Positions 23,608 to 32,532 of a stretch of 41,811 bases of DNA are shown in pieces. Origin of the DNA: an uncultured Lachnospiraceae bacterium (GTDB lineage Bacteria > Bacillota > Clostridia > Lachnospirales > Lachnospiraceae); NCBI GenBank assembly GCA_949076555.1, contig CARUOB010000005.1, forward strand, positions 33,505 through 75,315. The letters run 5' to 3'. Below the pieces are notes generated by a model. It searched no databases. It saw only the letters and a program-made list of their open reading frames with translations, and had not been told where the DNA came from. Numbering within the stretch: the stretch's first letter is position 1; each line of letters starts with the position of its first letter. Both the position numbers and the translations under genes were made by a program.

Positions 23608-24627
23608 ATGAGCGAATGGATTAAAGTGGCCGTCGACGCCATGGGCGGGGACAATGCCCCTGTGGAGACGGTAAAGGGCGCTGTGGAGGCGGTGAACGAG
23701 AGCGGCAAGATCAAAGTATATCTGGTGGGAAAGCAGGATATTCTGGAAAAGGAGCTTGCAGGATATACATATTCGAAGGAACAGATTGAGGTGGTACATG
23801 CCTCCGAGATCATTGAAACGGCAGAGCCGCCGGTGATGGCGATCCGGAAGAAAAAGGATTCTTCGCTTGTGAAAGCGCTCAATCTGGTAAAGGACGGCAC
23901 CTGTGACGCCTTTGTATCCGCGGGAAGCACCGGGGCGACTCTGGTGGGCGGACAAGTCATTGTGGGCCGGATTAAGGGTGTGGAGAGGCCGCCGTTGGCG
24001 CCGCTTATCCCTACGGCGACAGGATGCTCACTTTTGATTGACTGCGGGGCGAATGTGGACGCCAGACCTTCCCATCTGGTGCAGTTTGCGAAGATGGGTT
24101 CGGTTTATATGGAATATGTGATGGGCGTTAAGAATCCGAAGGTCGGTATTGTGAATATCGGCGCGGAGGAGGAAAAGGGAAACGCCCTTGTGAAGGAAAC
24201 CTTCCCGCTTCTCAAAAACTGCTCTGACATCAATTTTATAGGCAGTGTAGAGGCGAGAGACATTCCGGCCGGAGCAGCGGACGTCATTGTATGCGAGGCT
24301 TTTGTCGGCAATGTGATATTAAAAACTTATGAGGGCGTGGGACTGACACTGATTAGCAAAGTGAAGGAGGGCATGATGTCTACACTTCGCAGCAAGATCG
24401 GGGCGCTTTTGGTAAAACCCGCGCTGAAGACGACTTTGAAGGCTTTTGATTTGGAACAGTACGGCGGCGCGCCGCTTCTGGGACTGAAAGGTCTGGTAGT
24501 GAAGACCCACGGCAGTTCAAAAGCGAATGAGATAAAAAATTCTATTTTACAGTGTATTGCCTTTACGGAGCAGCAGATCAGCGAAAAGATCCGGGAGAAA
24601 GTGAAAGTGCAGGAGAGTGCAGGCTAG
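23608..24627 (+). CDS. plsX: Phosphate acyltransferase PlsX
   Basis: A 339-residue enzyme with the PlsX pattern: VAVDAMGGDNAP at the start, SAGSTGATLVGG, then LIDCGANVDARP and VGIVNIGAEEEKGN. It converts acyl-ACP to acyl phosphate, the first step of the PlsX-PlsY route of phospholipid synthesis. ATG 23608 is used (GGAAGG upstream) rather than TTG 23602. The TAG stop (24625-24627) lies inside the left arm of the 93-bp palindrome, so the last codons may have been set by that element's insertion. acpP follows. Confidence 0.95.
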   Translation: MSEWIKVAVDAMGGDNAPVETVKGAVEAVNESGKIKVYLVGKQDILEKELAGYTYSKEQIEVVHASEIIETAEPPVMAIRKKKDSSLVKALNLVKDGTCDAFVSAGSTGATLVGGQVIVGRIKGVERPPLAPLIPTATGCSLLIDCGANVDARPSHLVQFAKMGSVYMEYVMGVKNPKVGIVNIGAEEEKGNALVKETFPLLKNCSDINFIGSVEARDIPAGAADVIVCEAFVGNVILKTYEGVGLTLISKVKEGMMSTLRSKIGALLVKPALKTTLKAFDLEQYGGAPLLGLKGLVVKTHGSSKANEIKNSILQCIAFTEQQISEKIREKVKVQESAG

Positions 24628-24716
24628 TGTGCTGTATCATTCATTTTCAGCCAAATGACGCAGAATGAATTTTCAGGCAATCCATTTGGCGAAATGTGAA
24701 TGATACAGTACACTAG
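24624..24716. repeat. 93-bp near-perfect palindrome overlapping the plsX stop
   Basis: The outer arms are 20 bases (24624-24643 and 24697-24716) and pair fully with a single G-T wobble; the left arm starts CTAGTGTGCTG. After a 6-base mismatched patch an 8-bp inner stem GCCAAATG/CATTTGGC (24650-24657 and 24683-24690) continues, around a 25-base loop. CTAGTG occurs directly at both ends (24624-24629, 24713-24718), possibly a duplicated target, though CTAG is also palindromic. It looks like a small MITE or folded RNA between plsX and acpP. Confidence 0.85.
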
Positions 24717-24779
24717 TGCGGCTGCGATAAGATACCGGCAGCGGAAGACGCTTTGGAAAGCGAAGGGGTATGTTTTGCG

Positions 24780-25010
24780 ATGGAGTTTAACAAATTACGG
24801 GAAGTGATAGCAGGGATTTTAAGCGTAGATCCAAAGGAGATCACGGAGGAGACTACCTTTCTGGAGGATCTGGGAGCGGATTCTTTGGATGTGTACCAGA
24901 TCATCATGGGGATTGAGGACGCCTTTCAGATTGAAATACCTGCAGAGAAGGCGGAGCGCATCACTACGGTGGGCGAAGCGGTAGAACTGATTAAGAGCAG
25001 CAGGGAGTAA
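24780..25010 (+). CDS. acpP: Acyl carrier protein
   Basis: A 76-residue acidic protein with the phosphopantetheine attachment motif GADSLD. It carries growing acyl chains and would serve PlsX and fatty acid synthesis. ATG 24780 is chosen because residues after it match the usual ACP start; the frame is open from a TTG at 24753. GAAGGGG lies about 11 bases before it, a longer spacing than ideal. A terminator follows immediately. Confidence 0.93.
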   Translation: MEFNKLREVIAGILSVDPKEITEETTFLEDLGADSLDVYQIIMGIEDAFQIEIPAEKAERITTVGEAVELIKSSRE

Positions 25011-25014
25011 GCGG

Positions 25015-25053
25015 CTGGCCCTTTCTGATGAGGAAGGGGCTTTTCCACGTGCG
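25015..25053 (+). terminator. Terminator between acpP and rnc
   Basis: GGCCCTTTC and GAAGGGGCT form a 9-bp stem with two wobbles and a 7-base loop, followed by TTTT. It contains the first possible rnc start (25028), which argues against that start. Confidence 0.6.
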
Positions 25054-25075
25054 GATTCGCGGGGCGGGAAAGGGC

Positions 25076-25777
25076 ATGGTCATTTTTATGACGGACGAAG
25101 TGTTTGACAGACTGGAAGAAAAAATTGCATATCGGTTCCGGGACAAAAATCTTTTGCGGCGGGCGCTTACCCACAGCTCTTATGCCAATGAGATGAGGAT
25201 CAATAAATATGAAGATTATGAGCGGCTGGAGTTTTTGGGAGATGCCGTTTTGGAACTGGTGAGCAGCGATTTTCTTTTCCGGGAACAGGAGGAGACATCG
25301 GAGGGGGAGCTTACCAGAATGCGGGCGTCCATGGTCTGCGAACCTGCGCTGGCTTACTGCGCAAGGGACTTTTCTCTGGAGCAGTTTATACTGCTCGGGA
25401 AGGGAGAGGAGGCCACGGGAGGAAGAACGAGAGACTCCATTGTTTCGGATGTGATGGAGGCGGTAATCGGCGCCATTTATCTGGACGGCGGACTGGCGGA
25501 GGCTTCTGCCTTTATACACCGCTTTATTCTTTCGGATTTAGAACATAAGCAGCTTTTTTATGACGCCAAGACGATTCTGCAGGAGTGTGTGCAGCAGGGA
25601 AATGAGGGCGTACTTCACTATGAACTCGTGAAAGAGGAAGGGCCGCAGCACGATAAAATTTTCGAGGTGGAGGTCTATGTGGGGGATCAAAAAGCGGGAT
25701 GGGGAGTCGGCCATTCCAAGAAAGCCGCACAGCAGCAGGCGGCATATCAAGCGCTGCTCGCAAGGAAAGAAAGGTAA
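25076..25777 (+). CDS. rnc: Ribonuclease III
   Basis: A 233-residue enzyme with an N-terminal RNase III domain, including the signature ERLEFLGDAVLEL, and a C-terminal double-stranded RNA binding domain (from about KEEGPQHDKIFEVEV to SKKAAQQQAA). It cuts structured RNA, including rRNA precursors. The start is uncertain: 25028 lies in the terminator, 25076 has GGGAAAGGG just ahead, and 25088 (MTDEVFDRLEEK) fits family length but has no close ribosome site. It ends four bases before smc, as is usual in Clostridia. Confidence 0.92.
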   Translation: MVIFMTDEVFDRLEEKIAYRFRDKNLLRRALTHSSYANEMRINKYEDYERLEFLGDAVLELVSSDFLFREQEETSEGELTRMRASMVCEPALAYCARDFSLEQFILLGKGEEATGGRTRDSIVSDVMEAVIGAIYLDGGLAEASAFIHRFILSDLEHKQLFYDAKTILQECVQQGNEGVLHYELVKEEGPQHDKIFEVEVYVGDQKAGWGVGHSKKAAQQQAAYQALLARKER

Positions 25778-25780
25778 TAT

Positions 25781-28700
25781 ATGTATTTAAAAAGTATAGA
25801 GGTACATGGGTTTAAATCCTTTGCAAATAAAATTACGTTTCAGTTTCACAACGGTATCACAGGTATTGTGGGGCCGAACGGTTCCGGAAAGAGCAATGTG
25901 GCAGACGCGGTCAGATGGGTGCTTGGAGAGCAGCGCATCAAACAGCTCCGCGGCGTGTCCATGCAGGACGTAATCTTTTCCGGGACAGAGATGAGAAAGC
26001 CTCTGGGCTATGCTTATGTGGCGATTACGCTGGATAATGCAGACCACCAGCTCCCCATCGATTTCGATGAGGTGACGGTGTCGAGACGGCTGTACCGTTC
26101 CGGGGAGAGCGAGTACATGTTAAACGGTACGCCCTGTAGACTCAAGGACGTAAATGAACTGTTTTACGATACCGGTATCGGTAAGGAAGGCTACTCCATT
26201 ATCGGACAGGGGCAGATTGATAAGATTTTGAGCGGCAAGCCGGAGGAGCGCAGGGAACTTTTTGACGAGGCGGCCGGCATTGTAAAATTTAAGAGAAGAA
26301 AATACGCGGCGCAGAAAAAGCTGGAGACGGAAAAGCAGAACTTACTGCGCGTAAACGATATATTGGCGGAGCTTGAGAAACAGACGGGGCCGCTGGAAAA
26401 GCAGGCGGAGAAAGCCAGGGTTTACCTTCGCAAGAAAGAGGAATTAAAGAATCTTGACGTGAATGTATTCCTGCTTGAAAACGTGCGGATTACGGAACAG
26501 TTGAAAGAGGTGGATGAGAAGCTTCGCATTGCCTCCGGGGATCTGCAGGAGACCACGGACCGGTATGAGTTTACCAAGGAGGAGTACGAGCGGATTCAGA
26601 GCCGCATCGAACAGTTGGACGCGGAGATTGAGGCGGCGAGAGCCACGCTTACGGACACGGGCGTGATGCGTTCTAAGCTGGAGGGCGAGATCAATGTCTT
26701 AAAGGAGCAGATCCACTCTGCGGAGGGAAACGAGGAGCATCTGCAGACGCGGATTAACAGCATCAGCGGGCAGCTTGCTGAGAGAGACAAAGAGAGGGAA
26801 GCCATTCTCGCGGAAAAACAGGAGATCGATGAAAAACTGACGGCTCTGGAGACGGAGCGGACGTCGGCGAGGGAGCTTTTAGAGAAAACCCAGAGCGAGA
26901 TAGAAACCTTAAATAATCATATCGAAAGCGGAAAGAATACCATTATAGAGGCGCTGAATAACCGGGCTACCATCAAATCGAGGCTGGGACGTTTTGATAC
27001 CATGCTGGAGCAGGTAAACATCCGGAAGGCGGAACTCAATTCCAGACTGCTCCGTGCCAAGTCCGACGAGGCAGAGCAGACAGAGACGATCAAAAAACTG
27101 GAGGAAGAATTTGAGGCCATCACACGCTCCATCAAGGAATTGACGGAGCAGCAGGAGCTTATGGAGGAGCGGCTTGCCGGGGTGAGGGACGAGCTGGCAG
27201 GCAAAGACCAGAAACTACGGGACACACAGGTGCTCTACCACCAGCAGAAATCCAAGCTGGAGGCGCTTTCCAACCTGACGGAGCGCTACGAAGGCTACGG
27301 CGGCAGCGTCAAGGCCGTCATGGAAAAAAAGGACTCAGAGAAGGGTATCATCGGCGTTGTGGCGGATATCATTCAGGCGGAGGCGAAGTACGAGACCGCG
27401 ATTGAGACCGCGCTTGGCGGCAATATCCAGAATATCGTGACGGAGGATGAGGACACCGCCAAGCGGATGATCGGTTTCCTGAAAAAGGCGCGGGCGGGAC
27501 GTGCCACATTCCTGCCGCTTACAAGCATTACCCGTCCGCAGGAGTTTAAAAATCCGGAGGCGCTCAAAGAACCTGGCGTCGTTGGGATGGCTGACGCGCT
27601 TGTAAAGATTGACAAGAAATATAAAAACGTGGCCAAAGCGATGCTTGGGCGTATTATGGTCGTTGACAATGTGGACAATGCGGTAAAGATCGCCAGAAAG
27701 TTTGATTACGGCATCCGCATGGTTACGCTGGAGGGCGAGCTTCTCGTGCCCGGCGGCGCCATCAGCGGCGGCGCGTTTAAAAATAACTCCAATCTGCTGG
27801 GCAGACGCAGAGAGATGGAGGAGTTGGAGAAAAAAGTAAAGCAGTATGTAAAGGAGATCGACCAGATATTAAATGAGATCGAGGAGACCAAGCGCGGCCG
27901 CAATAAAATGCGGCTCGAGATCGAGGATATCAAGGGACAGATCCAGCGGAAATTTATCGAGCAGAATACCGCCAGAATGAGTGTGATGCAGGCGGAGGAA
28001 AAGAAGAACGAGACCGCGGAAGGTTTCGGAGAGTTAAAAACGGAGGAGCAGGATATCGAAACCCAGATCGGTGAGATCCGGGCGGACAAGGAGACGGCAG
28101 CAAAGGAGCTGTCCGATTCCGAGGCCCTTGAAAAGAGCGTGGAAACCCAGATTGGTGAATTTCAGACGCAGCTTGAGGAAAAGCGGACGCTGGAATCCGA
28201 ACAGTCCGCGCAGATGGCCGAGCGGGATGTGGAAGTGGAGAAAATGCGCCAGAACGCCGACTTCAAACAGCAGAATTTGGAGCGCGTGGACGGAGAGAGA
28301 GCACGCTATCAGGCAGAGCTTGACGAGGTGAAGGAAGGACTGCATCTGGGCAAGGAGGAAGTGGAGCGCAAGAAAGAGAGCATTCTCGAGATCGAGAGAA
28401 CCATCGCGGCTTCCCACACGGCGCAGACAGAGGCGGAGATCAAACTGAAAGAGGACGTGGAGACCAAGGAAGAACTTTCCGGAAAGCAGAAAAACTTCTT
28501 TGGCACGAGAGAAGAACTTTCCCAGCGCATGGCGGCGTTAGATAAGGAAGTATACCGTCTGAACGCGCAGAAGGAGCGGATGGAGGAATCCATCGAGTCC
28601 CAGATCAATTATATGTGGGACGAGTACGAGATCACGCTCTCTGACGCGGAGGGATTAAAGAACGAAGAAATGACCGATCTGCCTGCTATGAAGCGGGAGA

Positions 28701-29338
28701 TCGGCAGCTTAAAGGATGCGATCAGAAAACTCGGGGACGTGAACGTAAATGCCATCGAGGATTACCGGAATTTGATGGAGCGTTATACTTTCCTGAAAAC
28801 ACAGCATGACGATCTGGTGGAGGCGGAAAAAACGCTGCTCGGCATTATTGAGGAGCTGGACACTTCCATGCGGAAACAGTTTAACGAAAAATTTGCCCAG
28901 ATCAACCGGGAGTTTGACAAGGTGTTTAAAGAGCTGTTTGGCGGCGGCAAAGGGTCCCTTGAGTTGATCGAGGATGAGGATGTGCTGGAGGCGGGCATTC
29001 TCGTGATCGCGCAGCCGCCCGGAAAGAAGCTGGTTAACATGATGCAGATGTCCGGCGGAGAGAAGTCCCTGACGGCGATCTGCCTGCTCTTTGCGATTCA
29101 GAATCTAAAGCCTTCGCCCTTCTGTCTTTTGGACGAGATCGAGGCGGCTCTTGATGAGAACAATGTGACGCGGTTTGCCAAGTATCTGCACAAGCTGACG
29201 AAGAACACACAGTTTATCGTGATTACGCACAGGCGGGGCACGATGGAGAAGGCGGACAGACTTTACGGCATTACCATGCAGGAGAAGGGAATATCCACGC
29301 TGGTGAGCGTCAACCTGATCGACAAAGAATTAGAGTGA
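25781..29338 (+). CDS. smc: Chromosome segregation protein SMC
   Basis: A 1185-residue protein of full SMC length. The N-terminal head has Walker A GPNGSGKSN, then a coiled coil, a hinge at about residues 510-660 with a GGAISGG segment, a second coiled coil and a C-terminal head with signature MSGGEKSLTAI and Walker B CLLDEIEAALDENN. It forms the ring that compacts and segregates the chromosome with ScpA and ScpB. The ATG follows GGAAAGAAAGG. No break or frameshift is seen. Confidence 0.97.
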   Translation: MYLKSIEVHGFKSFANKITFQFHNGITGIVGPNGSGKSNVADAVRWVLGEQRIKQLRGVSMQDVIFSGTEMRKPLGYAYVAITLDNADHQLPIDFDEVTVSRRLYRSGESEYMLNGTPCRLKDVNELFYDTGIGKEGYSIIGQGQIDKILSGKPEERRELFDEAAGIVKFKRRKYAAQKKLETEKQNLLRVNDILAELEKQTGPLEKQAEKARVYLRKKEELKNLDVNVFLLENVRITEQLKEVDEKLRIASGDLQETTDRYEFTKEEYERIQSRIEQLDAEIEAARATLTDTGVMRSKLEGEINVLKEQIHSAEGNEEHLQTRINSISGQLAERDKEREAILAEKQEIDEKLTALETERTSARELLEKTQSEIETLNNHIESGKNTIIEALNNRATIKSRLGRFDTMLEQVNIRKAELNSRLLRAKSDEAEQTETIKKLEEEFEAITRSIKELTEQQELMEERLAGVRDELAGKDQKLRDTQVLYHQQKSKLEALSNLTERYEGYGGSVKAVMEKKDSEKGIIGVVADIIQAEAKYETAIETALGGNIQNIVTEDEDTAKRMIGFLKKARAGRATFLPLTSITRPQEFKNPEALKEPGVVGMADALVKIDKKYKNVAKAMLGRIMVVDNVDNAVKIARKFDYGIRMVTLEGELLVPGGAISGGAFKNNSNLLGRRREMEELEKKVKQYVKEIDQILNEIEETKRGRNKMRLEIEDIKGQIQRKFIEQNTARMSVMQAEEKKNETAEGFGELKTEEQDIETQIGEIRADKETAAKELSDSEALEKSVETQIGEFQTQLEEKRTLESEQSAQMAERDVEVEKMRQNADFKQQNLERVDGERARYQAELDEVKEGLHLGKEEVERKKESILEIERTIAASHTAQTEAEIKLKEDVETKEELSGKQKNFFGTREELSQRMAALDKEVYRLNAQKERMEESIESQINYMWDEYEITLSDAEGLKNEEMTDLPAMKREIGSLKDAIRKLGDVNVNAIEDYRNLMERYTFLKTQHDDLVEAEKTLLGIIEELDTSMRKQFNEKFAQINREFDKVFKELFGGGKGSLELIEDEDVLEAGILVIAQPPGKKLVNMMQMSGGEKSLTAICLLFAIQNLKPSPFCLLDEIEAALDENNVTRFAKYLHKLTKNTQFIVITHRRGTMEKADRLYGITMQEKGISTLVSVNLIDKELE

Positions 29339-29373
29339 GAAGTACATTCTCCGGGATTGAAGAGAGGTAGGAT

Positions 29374-30312
29374 ATGGGAGAAGAAAAAAAGGGGTTCTTC
29401 GGCAGGCTGAAAGAGGGCCTTACCAAGACGAGGGACAATATCGTACACAGCATGGATTCTGTTTTCGGCGGATTTTCCAATATTGACGACGAATTTTATG
29501 AGGAGCTGGAGGAAATCCTCGTGATGGGGGATATCGGTGTAAACGCCACCGAGGAGATTTTAGAGCGGCTAAAAAAGCAAGTCAGGGAAAACCGGATCAA
29601 GGAGCCGGCAGCCTGCAGGGAACATCTGATCAACAGCATCAGCGAGCAAATGGAAGTCGGAGAGACTGCCTACGATTTTGAGAACGAGCGGTCGGTGGTG
29701 ATGCTGATTGGCGTAAACGGTGTGGGAAAGACTACCACGGTGGGGAAACTCGCGGCCCAGCTCAAGGGGCAGGGAAAAAAGGTGCTGATCGCGGCGGCGG
29801 ATACTTTCCGCGCGGCGGCAGGAGAGCAGCTTTCGGAGTGGGCGGCCCGCGCAGGGGTAGATATGATCGGCGGCACGGAGGGCGCGGACCCGGCCAGCGT
29901 GATTTTCGATGCGGTGAACGCGGCGAAGGCGAGAAACGTGGACGTGCTCTTGTGCGATACGGCGGGGCGGCTCCACAACAAAAAGAACCTGATGGAGGAG
30001 CTGAAAAAGATCAACCGCATCATCGACAGGGAGTTTCCGGACGCCCACAGGGAGAATCTGGTTGTTTTGGACGGTACCACGGGGCAGAACGCCCTGCAGC
30101 AGGCGAGGGAGTTTAGCGAGGTGGCGGACGTGACAGGCATTGTCCTGACGAAGTTAGACGGAACGGCCAAGGGCGGCATCGCGGTTGCCATTCAGTCGGA
30201 GTTAGAGATTCCGGTAAAATATATTGGTGTGGGAGAATCCATAGAGGATTTACAAAAGTTTGACGCGAGGCAGTTTGTGGACGCGCTTTTTGACGTGAAG
30301 GATGAGCAGTAG
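29374..30312 (+). CDS. ftsY: Signal recognition particle receptor FtsY
   Basis: A 312-residue SRP-type GTPase. A short N-terminal amphipathic part (KKGFFGRLKEGL) replaces the long acidic A domain of E. coli. The NG domain follows, with GVNGVGKTTTVGKLA (G1), DTAGRLHNKKNLMEEL (G3) and TKLDGTAKGG (G4). It docks SRP-bound ribosomes to the membrane. It lies 35 bases after smc, following the common rnc-smc-ftsY order, with its own GAGAGGTAGG ribosome site. Confidence 0.96.
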   Translation: MGEEKKGFFGRLKEGLTKTRDNIVHSMDSVFGGFSNIDDEFYEELEEILVMGDIGVNATEEILERLKKQVRENRIKEPAACREHLINSISEQMEVGETAYDFENERSVVMLIGVNGVGKTTTVGKLAAQLKGQGKKVLIAAADTFRAAAGEQLSEWAARAGVDMIGGTEGADPASVIFDAVNAAKARNVDVLLCDTAGRLHNKKNLMEELKKINRIIDREFPDAHRENLVVLDGTTGQNALQQAREFSEVADVTGIVLTKLDGTAKGGIAVAIQSELEIPVKYIGVGESIEDLQKFDARQFVDALFDVKDEQ

Positions 30313-30367
30313 TGTCTATTTGCAGTTGAAATAGGAGTAGACACAGCAGTGAGGAGGTACAGTGGGG

Positions 30368-31585
30368 ATGGATACAATGACATTAGATCAGTTTGAAGAA
30401 GCCTATGAGGTGGTGAAAGAAGTCACCTCGGAGACGAAGCTCGTGTACAGCGACTATTTCAGTGCGCAGACCGGGAATAAAGTTTACCTGAAACCGGAAA
30501 ATATGCAGCTTACGGGAGCATATAAGCTCAGGGGCGCCTACTATAAAATCAGCACCCTGACGAAGGAGGAGCGGGAGAAAGGGCTGATTACGGCTTCCGC
30601 CGGGAACCATGCACAGGGCGTTGCTTACGCGGCCAAATGCTACGGGGTGAAGGCGGTGATCGTGATGCCCACCACAACCCCTCTCATAAAAGTAAACCGC
30701 ACCAAAAGCCATGGGGCGGAAGTGATTCTGCACGGGGACGTGTACGATGAGGCTTGCGCCCATGCGCTGGAACTGGCTGAAAAGAACGGCTATACCTTCG
30801 TGCATCCCTTCGACGATCTGGACGTGGCTACGGGGCAGGGCACCATCGCCATGGAGATCATAAAAGAGCTTCCGCTGGTGGACTATATTCTGGTGCCGAT
30901 CGGCGGCGGCGGTCTTGCCACAGGCGTATCTACGCTGGCCAAGCTCTTAAATCCGAAAATCAAAGTGATCGGCGTGGAGCCTGCGGGCGCGGCCTGTATG
31001 CAGGCGTCCATTAAGGCGGGGAAAGTGCAGACCATGCCGAAGGTCAACACCATTGCGGACGGCACGGCGGTGAAAACGCCGGGAGAGAAGATTTTCCCTT
31101 ATGTGAGCAAAAATTTGGATGATATCATCACCGTGGAGGATGAGGAGCTGGTGGTGGCGTTTCTCGATATGGTGGAAAACCATAAGATGGTGGTGGAAAA
31201 TTCCGGACTTCTCACGGTGGCGGCTCTAAAGCATCTGGATGTGAAGAATAAGAAGATCGTTTCCATCTTAAGCGGCGGAAATATGGACGTGATCACCATG
31301 TCCTGTGTGGTTCAGCAGGGGCTTGTGCTGCGCGATCGGATTTTCACCGTGTCGGTACTTCTGCCGGACAAGCCGGGAGAACTTTCCCGTGTGGCGGATG
31401 TGATCGCGAAACAGAGCGGCAATGTGATCAAACTGGAGCATAACCAGTTCGTCTCCATCAACCGCAATGCGGCGGTGGAACTTCGGATCACGCTGGAGGC
31501 ATACGGCACCGAGCACAAAAACCAGATCATCAAGGCGCTGGAGGACAACGGCTATCAGCCCAAGCTCGTGCGGGCGAGCATATAG
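30368..31585 (+). CDS. ilvA: Threonine ammonia-lyase with C-terminal ACT domain
   Basis: A 405-residue PLP enzyme. The PLP lysine is in LTGAYKLRGAYYKI and the phosphate loop GGGGLATG follows at about residue 180. The last 80 residues form one ACT-like domain (FTVSVLLPDKPGELSRVADVI), a likely amino-acid sensing site. It turns threonine into 2-oxobutanoate, for isoleucine synthesis or for catabolism; the single ACT domain does not decide between them. ATG 30368 is nine bases after GAGGAGGT; GTG 30362 is too close. It follows ftsY directly and may belong to that operon. Confidence 0.93.
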   Translation: MDTMTLDQFEEAYEVVKEVTSETKLVYSDYFSAQTGNKVYLKPENMQLTGAYKLRGAYYKISTLTKEEREKGLITASAGNHAQGVAYAAKCYGVKAVIVMPTTTPLIKVNRTKSHGAEVILHGDVYDEACAHALELAEKNGYTFVHPFDDLDVATGQGTIAMEIIKELPLVDYILVPIGGGGLATGVSTLAKLLNPKIKVIGVEPAGAACMQASIKAGKVQTMPKVNTIADGTAVKTPGEKIFPYVSKNLDDIITVEDEELVVAFLDMVENHKMVVENSGLLTVAALKHLDVKNKKIVSILSGGNMDVITMSCVVQQGLVLRDRIFTVSVLLPDKPGELSRVADVIAKQSGNVIKLEHNQFVSINRNAAVELRITLEAYGTEHKNQIIKALEDNGYQPKLVRASI

Positions 31586-31656
31586 CGGGTAAGAGTAATA
31601 TAAAACTCAAAAATGGAAATTATAACAAGATACAAAAAAAGGCAGGATTCACATTC

Positions 31657-32505
31657 ATGCAGAAAGTGAAGAAATATGTTATTATAACGTTAGCGGCATT
31701 TGTGTATGCCGTCGGGGTCAGTCTCTTTACCGATCCCAATAATATGGCGCCGGGCGGCGTGACAGGTATCTCCATTATTTTGAGCAGGGTTCTTCCTGTC
31801 AGCACAGGTACGCTCATCATGCTGATCAACATACCGATTTTGATTTTCGCGGTATGGAAATTCGGAATCGCTTTTGCGGTGTCGACGATTTATGCCATAG
31901 CGCTGATCTCATCCTTTACGAACATACTGTCGGTATACGGGGCGGCGACGGACGATATCCTGCTGGCGGCTCTGGTGGGCGGTACGCTCACGGCGGTCTC
32001 CATCGGCGCGATGTTCCGCGCGGGAGCAACCACAGGCGGCACGGATATCATCGTCAAGGCGCTGCGGCTGCGGTTTCCCCATCTGAAGACGGGGAAAATA
32101 TTCTTTCTTGCGGACGCGTTCGTGGTGACTCTCTCAGGCATCGTATTCCGGGATCTGAACGCCGCGCTGTATGCGGCGATTTCCACCATCTGTACATCGG
32201 TGGTGATGGATGTCGTGCTCTATGGCAGAGACGAGGCAAAACTTCTGTACATCATCAGCAGCAGAGCGGAGGAAATAGCGGGGCGCCTTTTGTCGGATTT
32301 GGATATCGGCGTGACATATATAAAAGGGCAGGGCGCATATAGTGGAGATAACAAGCGGGTGATTATGTGTGTGATGAAAAAGCACGTATCGCCCAGAGCG
32401 GAGGAAATTGTAAAACAGGAGGACCCCCATTCCTTTATGATTATCACAAGTGCGACAGAGGTGTTTGGGGAAGGATACAAAAGCTACTTTAGCGAGCGTG
32501 TGTAG
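31657..32505 (+). CDS. YitT-family membrane protein
   Basis: A 282-residue protein with five or six hydrophobic helices in the first 180 residues (pattern GVSLFTDPNNMAPGGVTGI, FRAGATTGGTDIIVKAL) and a cytoplasmic DUF2179 domain at the C-terminus (ITYIKGQGAYSGDNKRVIMCV). The family is widespread in Firmicutes and its transport role is not established. ATG 31657 follows an AAAGGCAGG site at some distance. It lies 71 bases after ilvA and 27 bases before the GH25 gene, so it may share a transcript with either. Confidence 0.9.
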   Translation: MQKVKKYVIITLAAFVYAVGVSLFTDPNNMAPGGVTGISIILSRVLPVSTGTLIMLINIPILIFAVWKFGIAFAVSTIYAIALISSFTNILSVYGAATDDILLAALVGGTLTAVSIGAMFRAGATTGGTDIIVKALRLRFPHLKTGKIFFLADAFVVTLSGIVFRDLNAALYAAISTICTSVVMDVVLYGRDEAKLLYIISSRAEEIAGRLLSDLDIGVTYIKGQGAYSGDNKRVIMCVMKKHVSPRAEEIVKQEDPHSFMIITSATEVFGEGYKSYFSERV

Positions 32506-32532
32506 CGGCATGCGCATATAAAAGGAGAGTCT

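Noticed and set aside
25028..25075. N-terminal extension of RNase III
   Set aside because: The upstream start lies inside the terminator hairpin after acpP and the extra residues do not resemble RNase III.
30313..30350. T-box or attenuator before ilvA
   Set aside because: GTGTCTA/TAGACAC form a 7-bp stem but there is no T-box sequence or leader peptide in this short gap.
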